Part shown: positions 37,146-44,739 of the stretch, in pieces
Layout: each line of letters starts with the position of its first letter
Position numbering within the stretch: the first letter of the stretch is position 1
From: Polaribacter sp. L3A8
GTDB taxonomy: Bacteria; Bacteroidota; Bacteroidia; Flavobacteriales; Flavobacteriaceae
Length of the DNA: 64,000 bases
Assembly: GCF_009796785.1 (NCBI RefSeq)
Contig: NZ_CP047026.1
Span: forward strand, 930,001 to 994,000
Direction: 5' to 3'
Notes under the pieces: model-generated
What the model was told of the DNA's origin: nothing
Database searches by the model: none
The model's input: the letters and a program-made list of their open reading frames with translations, nothing else
Program-made: the position numbers and the translations under genes

Positions 37146-37274
37146 GCACACAACATCGTGTATAAAAAATTGCTGAATTAGTGCTTAAACAAAGTCAGTT
37201 ACAATTTTGTTACGTCTGATTTTCCTTCGGAAAATCCTCGCACACAAAACCGCAACTTTTCATACACAAACACG
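37146..37274 (+). other. attC-like recombination site of the cassette
   Basis: The outer arm GCACACAAC (37146-37154) is the exact reverse complement of GTTGTGTGC formed by the G at the cut point plus the cassette start (36687-36694), that is, R' and R'' of an attC. After 3-nt and 6-nt spacers follow the inner arms GTGTATAAAAAATTGCTG (37158-37175) and, inverted, GTGTATGAAAAGTTGCGG (about 37250-37267). These agree at 15 of 18 positions. The centre folds further (GATTTTCC-TTC-GGAAAATC near 37218-37237). Total length about 130 bp fits known attC sites. Confidence 0.85.
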
Positions 37275-37387
37275 GTAAAGTATGGTACGGGTATTTAGAG
37301 TATGCTATGTTAATAATAATTCCATTGTTCTCTGTATTTTTATTTTGGTTTTCTAAAAAATGTGCAGATGATGGAATTTTAACGTAG
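37275..37387 (+). pseudogene. Small membrane protein, 3' part cut off by the cassette
   Basis: This is the detached C-terminal end of the gene at 36365. Joined to codon 107 it encodes GKVWYGYLEYAMLIIIPLFS, then VFLFWFSKKCADDGILT and TAG at 37387. It supplies the fourth transmembrane helix of the protein. It has no start codon of its own. Confidence 0.9.
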
Positions 37388-37446
37388 TTTATAAACGCTC
37401 TACTCTGTTAACACAGAAAGAAAGCTACTTTTTATTTCGTTTCTTA

Positions 37447-37911
37447 TTACTCAAAAAAAGCAGCAAGAAACTCTGCAACACAAGCAGGTTTTTCTTGACC
37501 TTTAATTTCTATGGTACAAGAAAAGGTTACTTTAATTCCGTTGTTAGCCATTTCTTCAATGTCTTTAACAACAGCAAGCATTCTTAATTGACTATTTACA
37601 ACAACAGGGTTTGGAAAACGGACTTTATTTAACCCGTAATTTAGGCCCATTTTAATACTTTTTATAGAAAAAGAATCTTCTAATAATTTAGAAATCATGG
37701 CAACAGACATAAAACCATGTGCTATAGTAGTTTTAAAAGGACTCTCTTTAGCTGCTCGTTTTTTATTAACATGAATCCATTGTTTATCTAAAGTAGCATT
37801 TGCAAAATCGTTAATCATTTGTTGGGTAATTGTATACCAATCTCCAACAGGTAATTGTTGTCCTTTTATCTGCTTAAAATCTTCAAAATTAACAAATACT
37901 AATGGTTTCAT
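37447..37911 (-). CDS. MaoC-family (R)-specific enoyl-CoA hydratase
   Basis: The 154-residue hot-dog-fold protein has the hydratase-2 motif around the catalytic Asp/His (FANATLDKQWIHVNKKRAAKE, then ESPFKTTIAHGFMSVAMI), and ends in the AxxSL-like barrel strand. MaoC proteins hydrate enoyl-CoA or enoyl-ACP in fatty-acid or PHA metabolism. The start codon overlaps the stop of the upstream TRIC gene by 4 bp (ATGA), so the two are co-translated, though no functional link is obvious. Confidence 0.9.
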   Translation of the reverse strand: MKPLVFVNFEDFKQIKGQQLPVGDWYTITQQMINDFANATLDKQWIHVNKKRAAKESPFKTTIAHGFMSVAMISKLLEDSFSIKSIKMGLNYGLNKVRFPNPVVVNSQLRMLAVVKDIEEMANNGIKVTFSCTIEIKGQEKPACVAEFLAAFFE

Positions 37912-38537
37912 CTTTTCCTTATCGTAAATAAATCATTTTTAATTCTTGGCAATTCTAATTGATACCTCACTGAAACTACTCTAATAATAACAACTACAGA
38001 AGCAGAAATTACAAACATGATGTTTTCTGGAACGCTAAATTTACTCAAAACTAAATATACAATTCCACCTGCTAAACATGCAGAAGCATAAATTTCTTTT
38101 TCGAAAATTAATGGAATTCTATTAGTTAAAACATCACGTAAAACGCCTCCAAAAACGGCAGAAATCATTCCCATTATTAAAGCAATAATAGGATGTAAAT
38201 TAAAAGACAACCCTTTTTTTAAACCCAATAAAGTAAAAACACCAATACCAATGGTGTCAAACAAAAACATTGTTTTGCCTAAGTAGTTAATTTTACTTTT
38301 AAAAAGAAAGGTAAAAATAACGGCTGCAAAAATGGTGTATAAATAATTTAAATCTCCAATCCAATTTATAGGATGCGCGTCTATTAAAACATCGCGTAGC
38401 ATACCACCACCAACAGCAGTAACAAATGCAATAATTAAGATTCCAAATAAATCTAACTTTTTATCAGAAGCTACTAAAGCGCCACTAATTGCAAAAGCAA
38501 AGGTTCCTAATATATCTAAAACATAAATAAGCTCCAT
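37908..38537 (-). CDS. TRIC/UPF0126 (YadS-like) membrane protein
   Basis: The 209-residue protein has six to seven helices in two repeated UPF0126 halves, each with a Gly-Gly-x-x-R-D-x-L signature: TAVGGGMLRDVLID (about 40-53) and AVFGGVLRDVLTNRIP (about 127-142). The family includes trimeric intracellular cation channel homologues and putative glycine/metal transport proteins. The MaoC gene follows with a 4-bp overlap. Confidence 0.9.
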   Translation of the reverse strand: MELIYVLDILGTFAFAISGALVASDKKLDLFGILIIAFVTAVGGGMLRDVLIDAHPINWIGDLNYLYTIFAAVIFTFLFKSKINYLGKTMFLFDTIGIGVFTLLGLKKGLSFNLHPIIALIMGMISAVFGGVLRDVLTNRIPLIFEKEIYASACLAGGIVYLVLSKFSVPENIMFVISASVVVIIRVVSVRYQLELPRIKNDLFTIRKR

Positions 38538-38569
38538 CTATATCAATTTAATTATAAAATGTAGAATTA

Positions 38570-38604
38570 AATCCGAAGTCTTTCTTCATAAAAAACTTCG
38601 GATT
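38570..38604 (-). terminator. Intrinsic terminator of the DEAD-box gene
   Basis: A 10-bp stem (AATCCGAAGT with ACTTCGGATT, 15-nt loop) ends 7 bp from the stop of the DEAD-box helicase gene and lies just upstream of the TRIC gene. Confidence 0.75.
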
Positions 38605-38610
38605 ATTTTT

Positions 38611-39732
38611 TTATACGGTTACTTCAGAAAACTTAATATTTAATTCTTTCTGAATCTCATGAATTCTCGTGATTTCTGAAGGCAAAATAAAAGCAATTGA
38701 AACACCTGTTTTTCCTGCTCTTGCAGTTCTTCCACTTCTGTGTGTGTAGTATTCTAATTGTTCTGGTAATTGATGATGAATTACAAATTCTAAACCACTA
38801 ACATCAATTCCACGTGCAGAAACATCTGTAGAAACTAAGTATTGTAAATTTTCTTTCTTAAAAGCACGCATTACTTTATCGCGTTCTTTTTGTTGCATAT
38901 CTCCTTCTAAAGCTGCGGTAGAAAAACCTTCTTCTATTAAATGAGCTGCTAAGTTTTGTGCACCTGCTTTTGTTCTACAGAAAATAATTCCTCTTTGATC
39001 TTGCCTTTTCTCTAGGAAAGAAACAATATCATTTGTTTTTTCTTTTAAGGTAGTTTTTGCATAATGATGACGAATATTAGCATTTACTAAAGAGCTTCTA
39101 TTAATTTCTACTCTAGGAGCATTAGCATCCATATAGGTCTTTACAATCCTTTTGATTTCTTCTGGCATTGTAGCAGAAAACAACCAAGTTTTTCTATCAC
39201 CTTCTGTTGTAAACTTTAAGATTCTATTTAAATCTTGTTTAAAACCCATGCTTAGCATTTCATCAGCTTCATCTAAAATAACTGTTTTTACATGACTAAC
39301 ATCTATACTACCTCTTTCTATTAAATCTATTAATCTACCAGGAGTTGCTACTACAATATGTGTAGTTCTCTTAAGATTGTTCATTTGTCTGTCAATCTTT
39401 TCTCCACCAAAAACAGCTTCTACAAAAATTTTATCTTCACTAAACTTTGTAAATTTAAACAGTTGTTTTTTAATTTGCTGCACCAACTCTCTTGTTGGCG
39501 ATAAAATTAACGCTTGTATGTTCTCTGAGCTAGCATCTATATGGTGTAATACGGGCAAACCAAAAGCAGCAGTTTTACCGGTACCTGTTTGTGCTAAACC
39601 AATAAAATCTGTTGGCGCTTCCAATAAAATTGGAATTGCTTTCTCTTGAATTTCTGAAGGCTCAGAAATTCCTAATTCTTTAATTGCTTGAATATATTCT
39701 TTGGTGATTCCTAAGGAAGAAAAAGTTGACAT
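38611..39732 (-). CDS. DEAD-box ATP-dependent RNA helicase
   Basis: The 373-residue helicase has the Q motif, motif I AQTGTGKT, Ia PTRELV, motif II DEAD (VILDEADEML), motif III SAT, motif IV-like IIFCRTK, V DVSARGID and VI HRSGRTARAG. The C-terminus stops soon after the second RecA domain, without the basic tail or RNA-binding domain of many paralogues. It resembles minimal RhlE-type helicases involved in ribosome assembly or RNA decay. It is transcribed from the TATCTTTG promoter at 39752-39759, which lies inside a 72-bp duplicated segment. Confidence 0.95.
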   Translation of the reverse strand: MSTFSSLGITKEYIQAIKELGISEPSEIQEKAIPILLEAPTDFIGLAQTGTGKTAAFGLPVLHHIDASSENIQALILSPTRELVQQIKKQLFKFTKFSEDKIFVEAVFGGEKIDRQMNNLKRTTHIVVATPGRLIDLIERGSIDVSHVKTVILDEADEMLSMGFKQDLNRILKFTTEGDRKTWLFSATMPEEIKRIVKTYMDANAPRVEINRSSLVNANIRHHYAKTTLKEKTNDIVSFLEKRQDQRGIIFCRTKAGAQNLAAHLIEEGFSTAALEGDMQQKERDKVMRAFKKENLQYLVSTDVSARGIDVSGLEFVIHHQLPEQLEYYTHRSGRTARAGKTGVSIAFILPSEITRIHEIQKELNIKFSEVTV

Positions 39733-39745
39733 TTTTTATCTAAAT

Positions 39746-39817
39746 TTTATGCAAAGATACTTTTATTTAGTAGGTTGTAATACTTTTAAAACATTTTCTC
39801 TAATTCTTGCTGGCTTA
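39746..39817. repeat. 72-bp direct repeat, copy 1 (relic of thioesterase 3' end)
   Basis: This sequence is identical at 71 of 72 positions to 44222-44293. Copy 2 contains the last codons of the thioesterase gene; here the same codons stand alone as a relic. Both copies include a TATCTTTG -7 box; here it drives the DEAD-box gene. Confidence 0.92.
39752..39759 (-). promoter_or_regulatory. TAnnTTTG -7 promoter box of the DEAD-box gene
   Basis: TATCTTTG on the minus strand lies 20 nt upstream of the DEAD-box ATG and inside direct repeat copy 1. Confidence 0.65.
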
Positions 39818-39843
39818 TTCAATTTTTCATTTTATTAATTATA

Positions 39844-39884
39844 ATTTAAGCACATAAAATCTTAATAATTTTGTGTGCTTAAAA
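39844..39884 (-). terminator. Hairpin terminator of the PepSY gene
   Basis: Arms TTTAAGCACATAAAAT and ATTTTGTGTGCTTAAA pair with one mismatch. The hairpin begins within a few bases of the stop codon at 39887. Confidence 0.6.
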
Positions 39885-39886
39885 AA

Positions 39887-41134
39887 TTAAAATTTCACTA
39901 TTTTTTTCTGTTTTTTACTTCTTAAAAACTCTATTAGTAGAATTAGCAAAACACTTGCTCCAAATAATGGAAGTATAATACCTAAAATTACTATAATACA
40001 TACAACACCATAACCAACTTTAAATGAAACAGGCACTTTTGGCGTTCCCCATTTACCAGTTTCTTTTCGTTTTAAATAAGAAACCAATCCTGCAATAGCA
40101 ACAAAGGCTAATAATACCGCAACAACTAACATTAATGCCCAATTCCATAACCCAAATTGTCCTTGATGAAATGCCATAAACCACATTCGTCCACGCATTA
40201 AAACACCTACATCTTCCCATGTATGGTGTATTAACTCTTTCCCTGAGTATTGATCTAAATGAAATCTTTTCTGAGCGCCTAAATCAAATGTAGAATTATA
40301 AATACTATATACTCCGTTTTTATTCTTGGCCAACCCAATACTTACTTCACCTTTTAAATTCATAGATTTTGCAAGTTTTACTATAGAATCTAACGGTATT
40401 GGTTTACCATTAATTTCTGATTTTAAAGTTTTAGAATCCCACGTTAGTGGAAACCCTGTATTTGTAGCTTCTTGTAACGCTTTAAAATTACTACCAAAAA
40501 CATCTGTCCAAGGTAATCCTCCCGCTAAAGTCATCAATAATAAAATTGACACCCAAAAACCTAAAACTGTATGTAAATCTCTAAACAAGATTCGTTTTCC
40601 TTCTTTAAAACGAATTCTAAAGAAACCTTTTATTCCTTCTTTTTTATTTGGCCAAAACACATAAATTCCTGTAATAATTAACACAAACATCCAACTAGCA
40701 ATTAACTCAACTATTTTAGTTCCGAATTTACCCAAAAGAAGTTCACCATGAAGTTTTCTAACTACATGCATATTAGAATTTTTAGGACTAATGGTACCTG
40801 TTACTTCTCCTTTATAAGGATTTATATAAATATTATTTTTATGACTAAACATCCCTGAAGAAAATGTAGTTGCTTCATTTGCTTCTCTAGGTATTACCAT
40901 GGTATTTAACATCTTATGTGATGCTTTTTTTGCTAATTCCCATTGTTTTGTGTACGAAATTATTTCTCCTTCAACTTTTACTTTTTTTATATAAACTTGT
41001 TTAGGAGCATCATATTTGTCTTTAAATAAATAAACACCTCCTGTAATTGCTAACAACACAACAAATGGTAACGATATTAATCCTGCAATAAAATGCCATT
41101 TCCAAAGCCATTTATTTAATTTTCTATTTTTCAT
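39887..41134 (-). CDS. PepSY-associated transmembrane protein, PiuB-like
   Basis: The 415-residue protein has four main transmembrane helices (about 15-35, 145-160, 192-210, 340-365) with further C-terminal hydrophobic segments, and two PepSY-type external domains. The KWHFIAGLISLPFVVLLAITGGVYLFKDKY start and the RRLHGELLLGKFG-like VVRKLHGELLLGKFGTKIVE segment are family hallmarks; the conserved His residues probably bind heme as in ferric reductases. It is thought to reduce or release iron from chelates at the inner membrane. It follows a TonB receptor gene in the same operon, across a 32-bp palindrome. Confidence 0.9.
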   Translation of the reverse strand: MKNRKLNKWLWKWHFIAGLISLPFVVLLAITGGVYLFKDKYDAPKQVYIKKVKVEGEIISYTKQWELAKKASHKMLNTMVIPREANEATTFSSGMFSHKNNIYINPYKGEVTGTISPKNSNMHVVRKLHGELLLGKFGTKIVELIASWMFVLIITGIYVFWPNKKEGIKGFFRIRFKEGKRILFRDLHTVLGFWVSILLLMTLAGGLPWTDVFGSNFKALQEATNTGFPLTWDSKTLKSEINGKPIPLDSIVKLAKSMNLKGEVSIGLAKNKNGVYSIYNSTFDLGAQKRFHLDQYSGKELIHHTWEDVGVLMRGRMWFMAFHQGQFGLWNWALMLVVAVLLAFVAIAGLVSYLKRKETGKWGTPKVPVSFKVGYGVVCIIVILGIILPLFGASVLLILLIEFLRSKKQKKIVKF

Positions 41135-41158
41135 CTTTAATATAAAGTTTAAATGCCT

Positions 41159-41190
41159 TATTTAAGCGTAATTTAAATTACGCTTAAATA
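41159..41190. repeat. Perfect 32-bp palindrome between TonB and PepSY genes
   Basis: TATTTAAGCGTAATTT and its exact reverse complement are directly joined, with no spacer. It lies in the 94-bp gap of a probable operon. It may act as an attenuator, an mRNA-processing hairpin or a protein-binding site. Confidence 0.7.
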
Positions 41191-41228
41191 GAATAATGAT
41201 ATTTATTTTTTTAATAATTTTATCATTA

Positions 41229-43586
41229 TTAAAAATGATATTTTAGACCGAAATGAAATGCTCTTGGGTTACCAATAGTATAACTATTTTGGCTACTAAA
41301 CCTATTGTAACTAGCACTAGCAGAATATAATCTATCAAAAATATTTAAAGCATGTCCCCAAACTTCAAAATGCTCAAACTCATAAGATACCATGAAATTA
41401 AAAATATTATGCCCGTTATAAGTTGCCGTACTAAATGTACCATCACCATTATTTATTTGATTTTCGAAACTGGTATTATACTTACCAACCAATTCATGTG
41501 TTAAGTTTAGTAATAAACCTTTTACAAAATATGGCTTGTAAGTAATTTTTGAAGTTCCAGATAACGAAGGTGCAGTTTCTCTATCTGTATTAGATAAATC
41601 AAAAAAAGTACTACCTGCAGTTGTAAAAAAATCTTTATATCTATGCTTTGCATAGGTTCCGTTATGGCTAATTGTTAAGGTTTCAATTGGGTTGTATTTA
41701 AAACCATATTCTATTCCGTAAGATCTTGTTTTTCCTGCATTAGCATTAAAAAAATTATCATTATCGTCTCTTAAAGTTACCAATGTATCATCTCCATCTA
41801 ACAGATAAACAGCAATATCTCCTCTTAATTTAGTGTTTATTTTAAAATAGGTTCCTAATTCATAATTATTATAATTACTTGGTTTTAAATCAAACACTTC
41901 TCCTCCAACACCTACTAAACTATTTCTATATAATGATGATGTTTGCGGTGGTGTAAACCCATTAGAATAATTTGTGTAAATTCCTGTATTATTAGAAAAA
42001 TTATAGTTAGCTCCTAATTTAGGAGATATGTTATTATACCTATTTTTTGAATCTTTAGGTCCGCCAACATTAGCAGATAAATTGGTATAATCATACTCAA
42101 AACCATCATAACGTAATGCTGCAGTAAGTTTTAAAGCTTTTGTAGGATTTATTTCATACTGAAAATAACCTGCGTAATTAAAAATATCTGCATCATAATT
42201 AAGAATATAATCTCCTTCGTTTAAAGTAAAACTTATATTTTTCTCAGTTTCTGTATCTACAACAACATCAAGCGTTTCTGCTTGATATTTTTGTGGTGAA
42301 AAATCTGAAGAAACACCAACGATTAAAGATGAATTTGCAAAATCAAAATCTATTTTATGTTGAATTAAATTAACATAACTCGTAAAACTATTACTATTAA
42401 TTTCTCCGGTACCTGTTCCTGTTAATTCTCGTGTAGTACTATCTCTATTTTGTGATACACGATAGGATGGGTTTTGATCTAAATCGTTATTTCTATATGC
42501 AAAATTAAATGTTGTTTTATTTTTATCATTCCAATTGATATCTAAGGTACTTTTAAAACGAAAAGAAAATGCAACACGCTCTGTAAATGTTTGATCACTT
42601 TCGAAGTTACCGCCTCTATAATCAGACTCAGACAAAGATCCTGTCATATCTGATCTGTAATCTACTAAATTCACAGAATTTGTCCAGTTTAAAATAGATG
42701 ACAAATGATTTACATTTTTAATTGTGAATGCAAACTTCTCATAATCACTATATTCTATAGGTCCGTTTTTACGTTGTATATATTGCGTACCTATATAAAA
42801 ACCAACTTTTTTAGATACATATTTAGATAACTCTAACTCATATTTTGTTAAGCCTAAATCATTAATTTGAAAACCTAAACTACCCGAAAATTCTCTAGTT
42901 GGTTTTTTAGTGATAAAATTAAAACTTCCTCCAATAGATTCACTACCATAAATACTAGATGCAGGCCCTTTTAATACTTCTATTCTGTTAAATGATACAT
43001 CATTCATTTCTAAAAGCGCATTATGATTAAAAACTGCCGTTGGACGAATTGGCAAACCATCTTCTACATATAAAAACAACGATTTTGTTGATATTGGAGA
43101 ACGTACAGACATCATATGTTGTTCGTTACCAGCAGCCCTAGACATTGTCATATTTACCCCTGGCACATCATTAATTAATTGATCGATACCAAACGCTTTT
43201 GTTTCAGAAATATCTTTAGAAGAAATAACAGAAATAGAAGCTGGCACCTCTTTTCTAAGCTGTTTTTCTCTACTTGCAGATATTACAACTTCTTCTAAAA
43301 TTTGATCATTTTCAAAAAGTTGAATGTTATTATTAGCTCTTGATAGTATTTGTTCTACAGTTTTAAAACCTATAAATTTAACTATTACTGCTTTATTACT
43401 TTCTAAAGTGATAGAAAAATTTCCATAGAAATCTGTAACTACCGCATTACTATTGTTTGTTTTCGATTGTACCGTAGCTCCTGCTAAAGGTTCATTATTA
43501 GTACTAATAATTTTACCTTTATAGGTATCTTGAGCATAGGTATATAAACTTACTAAACAAATAGTAAGCATTAATATTTTTTTCAT
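41229..43586 (-). CDS. TonB-dependent receptor, siderophore/metal type
   Basis: The 785-residue protein has a signal peptide (about 1-18), a carboxypeptidase-D-like domain (about 20-100), a plug with the LFLYVEDGLPIRPTAVFNHN and IEVLKGPASSIYGSESIGG motifs, and a barrel ending HFGLKYHF with the terminal Phe. The plug and ending are typical of iron-chelate receptors (CirA/FecA-like) in Flavobacteriia. Its neighbours, a PepSY protein and a small Cys-rich protein, support iron or copper uptake. The module is bounded by 72-bp direct repeats. Confidence 0.92.
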   Translation of the reverse strand: MKKILMLTICLVSLYTYAQDTYKGKIISTNNEPLAGATVQSKTNNSNAVVTDFYGNFSITLESNKAVIVKFIGFKTVEQILSRANNNIQLFENDQILEEVVISASREKQLRKEVPASISVISSKDISETKAFGIDQLINDVPGVNMTMSRAAGNEQHMMSVRSPISTKSLFLYVEDGLPIRPTAVFNHNALLEMNDVSFNRIEVLKGPASSIYGSESIGGSFNFITKKPTREFSGSLGFQINDLGLTKYELELSKYVSKKVGFYIGTQYIQRKNGPIEYSDYEKFAFTIKNVNHLSSILNWTNSVNLVDYRSDMTGSLSESDYRGGNFESDQTFTERVAFSFRFKSTLDINWNDKNKTTFNFAYRNNDLDQNPSYRVSQNRDSTTRELTGTGTGEINSNSFTSYVNLIQHKIDFDFANSSLIVGVSSDFSPQKYQAETLDVVVDTETEKNISFTLNEGDYILNYDADIFNYAGYFQYEINPTKALKLTAALRYDGFEYDYTNLSANVGGPKDSKNRYNNISPKLGANYNFSNNTGIYTNYSNGFTPPQTSSLYRNSLVGVGGEVFDLKPSNYNNYELGTYFKINTKLRGDIAVYLLDGDDTLVTLRDDNDNFFNANAGKTRSYGIEYGFKYNPIETLTISHNGTYAKHRYKDFFTTAGSTFFDLSNTDRETAPSLSGTSKITYKPYFVKGLLLNLTHELVGKYNTSFENQINNGDGTFSTATYNGHNIFNFMVSYEFEHFEVWGHALNIFDRLYSASASYNRFSSQNSYTIGNPRAFHFGLKYHF

Positions 43587-43796
43587 CTGTTAAATTATTT
43601 TACGTCAGATCTAGTGCCTATAAATACAGGCACTTTATATTATATTTTTTTAATGTATTATCTTGTTTCGTTTAGAAAGAGTTCTAAACTAATTTCAGTT
43701 TAATAATGCACAAAAACCCTTAAAGAAAATTTCTTCAAGGTCAATTTTTGTAAATTATTTTAAAGATTGTATAAATAACAAATCCTTTTCTAAAAA

Positions 43797-44180
43797 CTAA
43801 GACTGTGGTGGCTTATCAAGATTATCCTGATATAAAGAAATGAACAATTTAGAATGTTTCCAATAATTTTGAGTAGTTTTCTTTTTGGGAAAAAAATTGA
43901 AAGTAAAAGTTTGATTCTGAAAGTAAACAGGAATAAATGTCTCTGAAAGTAAATTTAAAGAATATGTGTTTTTTTCTGTACCGTCTTTTGTAGTTATTGC
44001 TAATTGAGTTGCTAAATGACATTTACCATTACATTCTAGTACTGGTTTTTCTTTATTAACACAATATGTTTCTATAATATAATCTACATTTAACTCATAA
44101 TAAGCAAGGTAGCCTATATTATAAATAGGCTTAAAAGCTAGGATAAAGAATAATATGTATGAAAAAACTTTTTTTAACAC
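43797..44180 (-). CDS. Small exported/membrane protein with C-x3-C motif
   Basis: The 127-residue protein has an N-terminal hydrophobic helix (about 5-24), then YCVNKEKPVLECNGKCHLATQL, with Cys residues near 42, 50 and 54. The NxExxKPxLxCNGKCxL pattern recurs in Bacteroidota proteins encoded next to metal-related TonB receptors; the function is unknown. The protein ends in a Lys-rich segment and PPQS. It is the first gene of the uptake module, transcribed from the TATCTTTG box at 44228-44235. Confidence 0.78.
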   Translation of the reverse strand: MLKKVFSYILFFILAFKPIYNIGYLAYYELNVDYIIETYCVNKEKPVLECNGKCHLATQLAITTKDGTEKNTYSLNLLSETFIPVYFQNQTFTFNFFPKKKTTQNYWKHSKLFISLYQDNLDKPPQS

Positions 44181-44221
44181 GCCTTTTAACCTTAAAACAT
44201 CTATAAAATGCTTCTTATTAA

Positions 44222-44293
44222 TTTATGCAAAGATACTTTTATTTAGTAGGTTGTAATACTTTTAAAACATTTTCTCTAATTCTTACTGGCTTA
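44222..44293. repeat. 72-bp direct repeat, copy 2 (thioesterase 3' end)
   Basis: Identical at 71 of 72 positions to 39746-39817. It covers the last 18 codons and stop of the thioesterase gene and the promoter of the uptake module. Confidence 0.92.
44228..44235 (-). promoter_or_regulatory. TAnnTTTG -7 promoter box of the TonB/PepSY module
   Basis: TATCTTTG on the minus strand lies about 48 nt upstream of the gene at 43797-44180, and just after the thioesterase stop codon. It is the duplicate of the DEAD-box promoter. Confidence 0.6.
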
Positions 44294-44634
44294 AAAGTTT
44301 TAGAATCTAACATTGCCCAAATTGTTTTGGCTTTTACCAATAAAAGATCATCCTTATAAAACTCCATAAAACGCACAGAAGTAATCCCTTTGGTCTCTCC
44401 TACCCATGTTTTTACGGTTATTTCATCTCCTAAATTAGCTTGTTTTAAATAATCTATTTCATGCCTCATCACCACCCAAACATATTGTGGCAACGGGTTA
44501 TCCTTTGTTAGATGCCCCCAATGTGTAGTTGCTATTTTATCCATCCATGTTACATATACCAAGTTATTTACATGCTGTAAATTGTCTATATCTTCGGGTG
44601 AAACTGTTATTGTTAATGTAAAAACGTTTTCCAA
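44239..44634 (-). CDS. Acyl-CoA/acyl-ACP thioesterase, 4-hydroxybenzoyl-CoA type
   Basis: The 131-residue hot-dog protein carries the PEDIDNLQHVNNLVYVTWMD signature with the catalytic Asp/Asn region. TTG at 44634 is the only possible start: a TAA stands two codons upstream and there is no ATG in frame nearby. The last 18 codons lie in a 72-bp direct repeat whose other copy is next to the DEAD-box gene, so this gene probably once adjoined that gene. It is divergent from the MATE exporter. Confidence 0.88.
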   Translation of the reverse strand: MENVFTLTITVSPEDIDNLQHVNNLVYVTWMDKIATTHWGHLTKDNPLPQYVWVVMRHEIDYLKQANLGDEITVKTWVGETKGITSVRFMEFYKDDLLLVKAKTIWAMLDSKTFKPVRIRENVLKVLQPTK

Positions 44635-44739
44635 CTTTTATCAATTTTAGCAAACATAAAAATTTTAAGATATTTATAACAATTATTGATGATAGATTTA
44701 CAAATAACTTGGTGTTTATAGCGATATTTGCTTAATATT

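Larger units (their letters stand above)
36687..37274 (+). mobile_element. Integron-type gene cassette inserted in a chromosomal gene
   Basis: This 588-bp segment begins with TTGTGTGC after a host G (36686) and ends with CAAACACG before host GTAAAG. There is no target duplication. It contains one ORF (36745-37140) and, at its 3' end, an attC-like recombination site (37146-37274). Cutting at G/TT is how integron integrases recombine, and a cassette inserted at a secondary G site leaves exactly this pattern. No integrase gene is in the window, so the cassette is a single orphan. Identity as an integron cassette is inference from structure, but the restored host gene makes the insertion itself certain. 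Confidence 0.85.
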
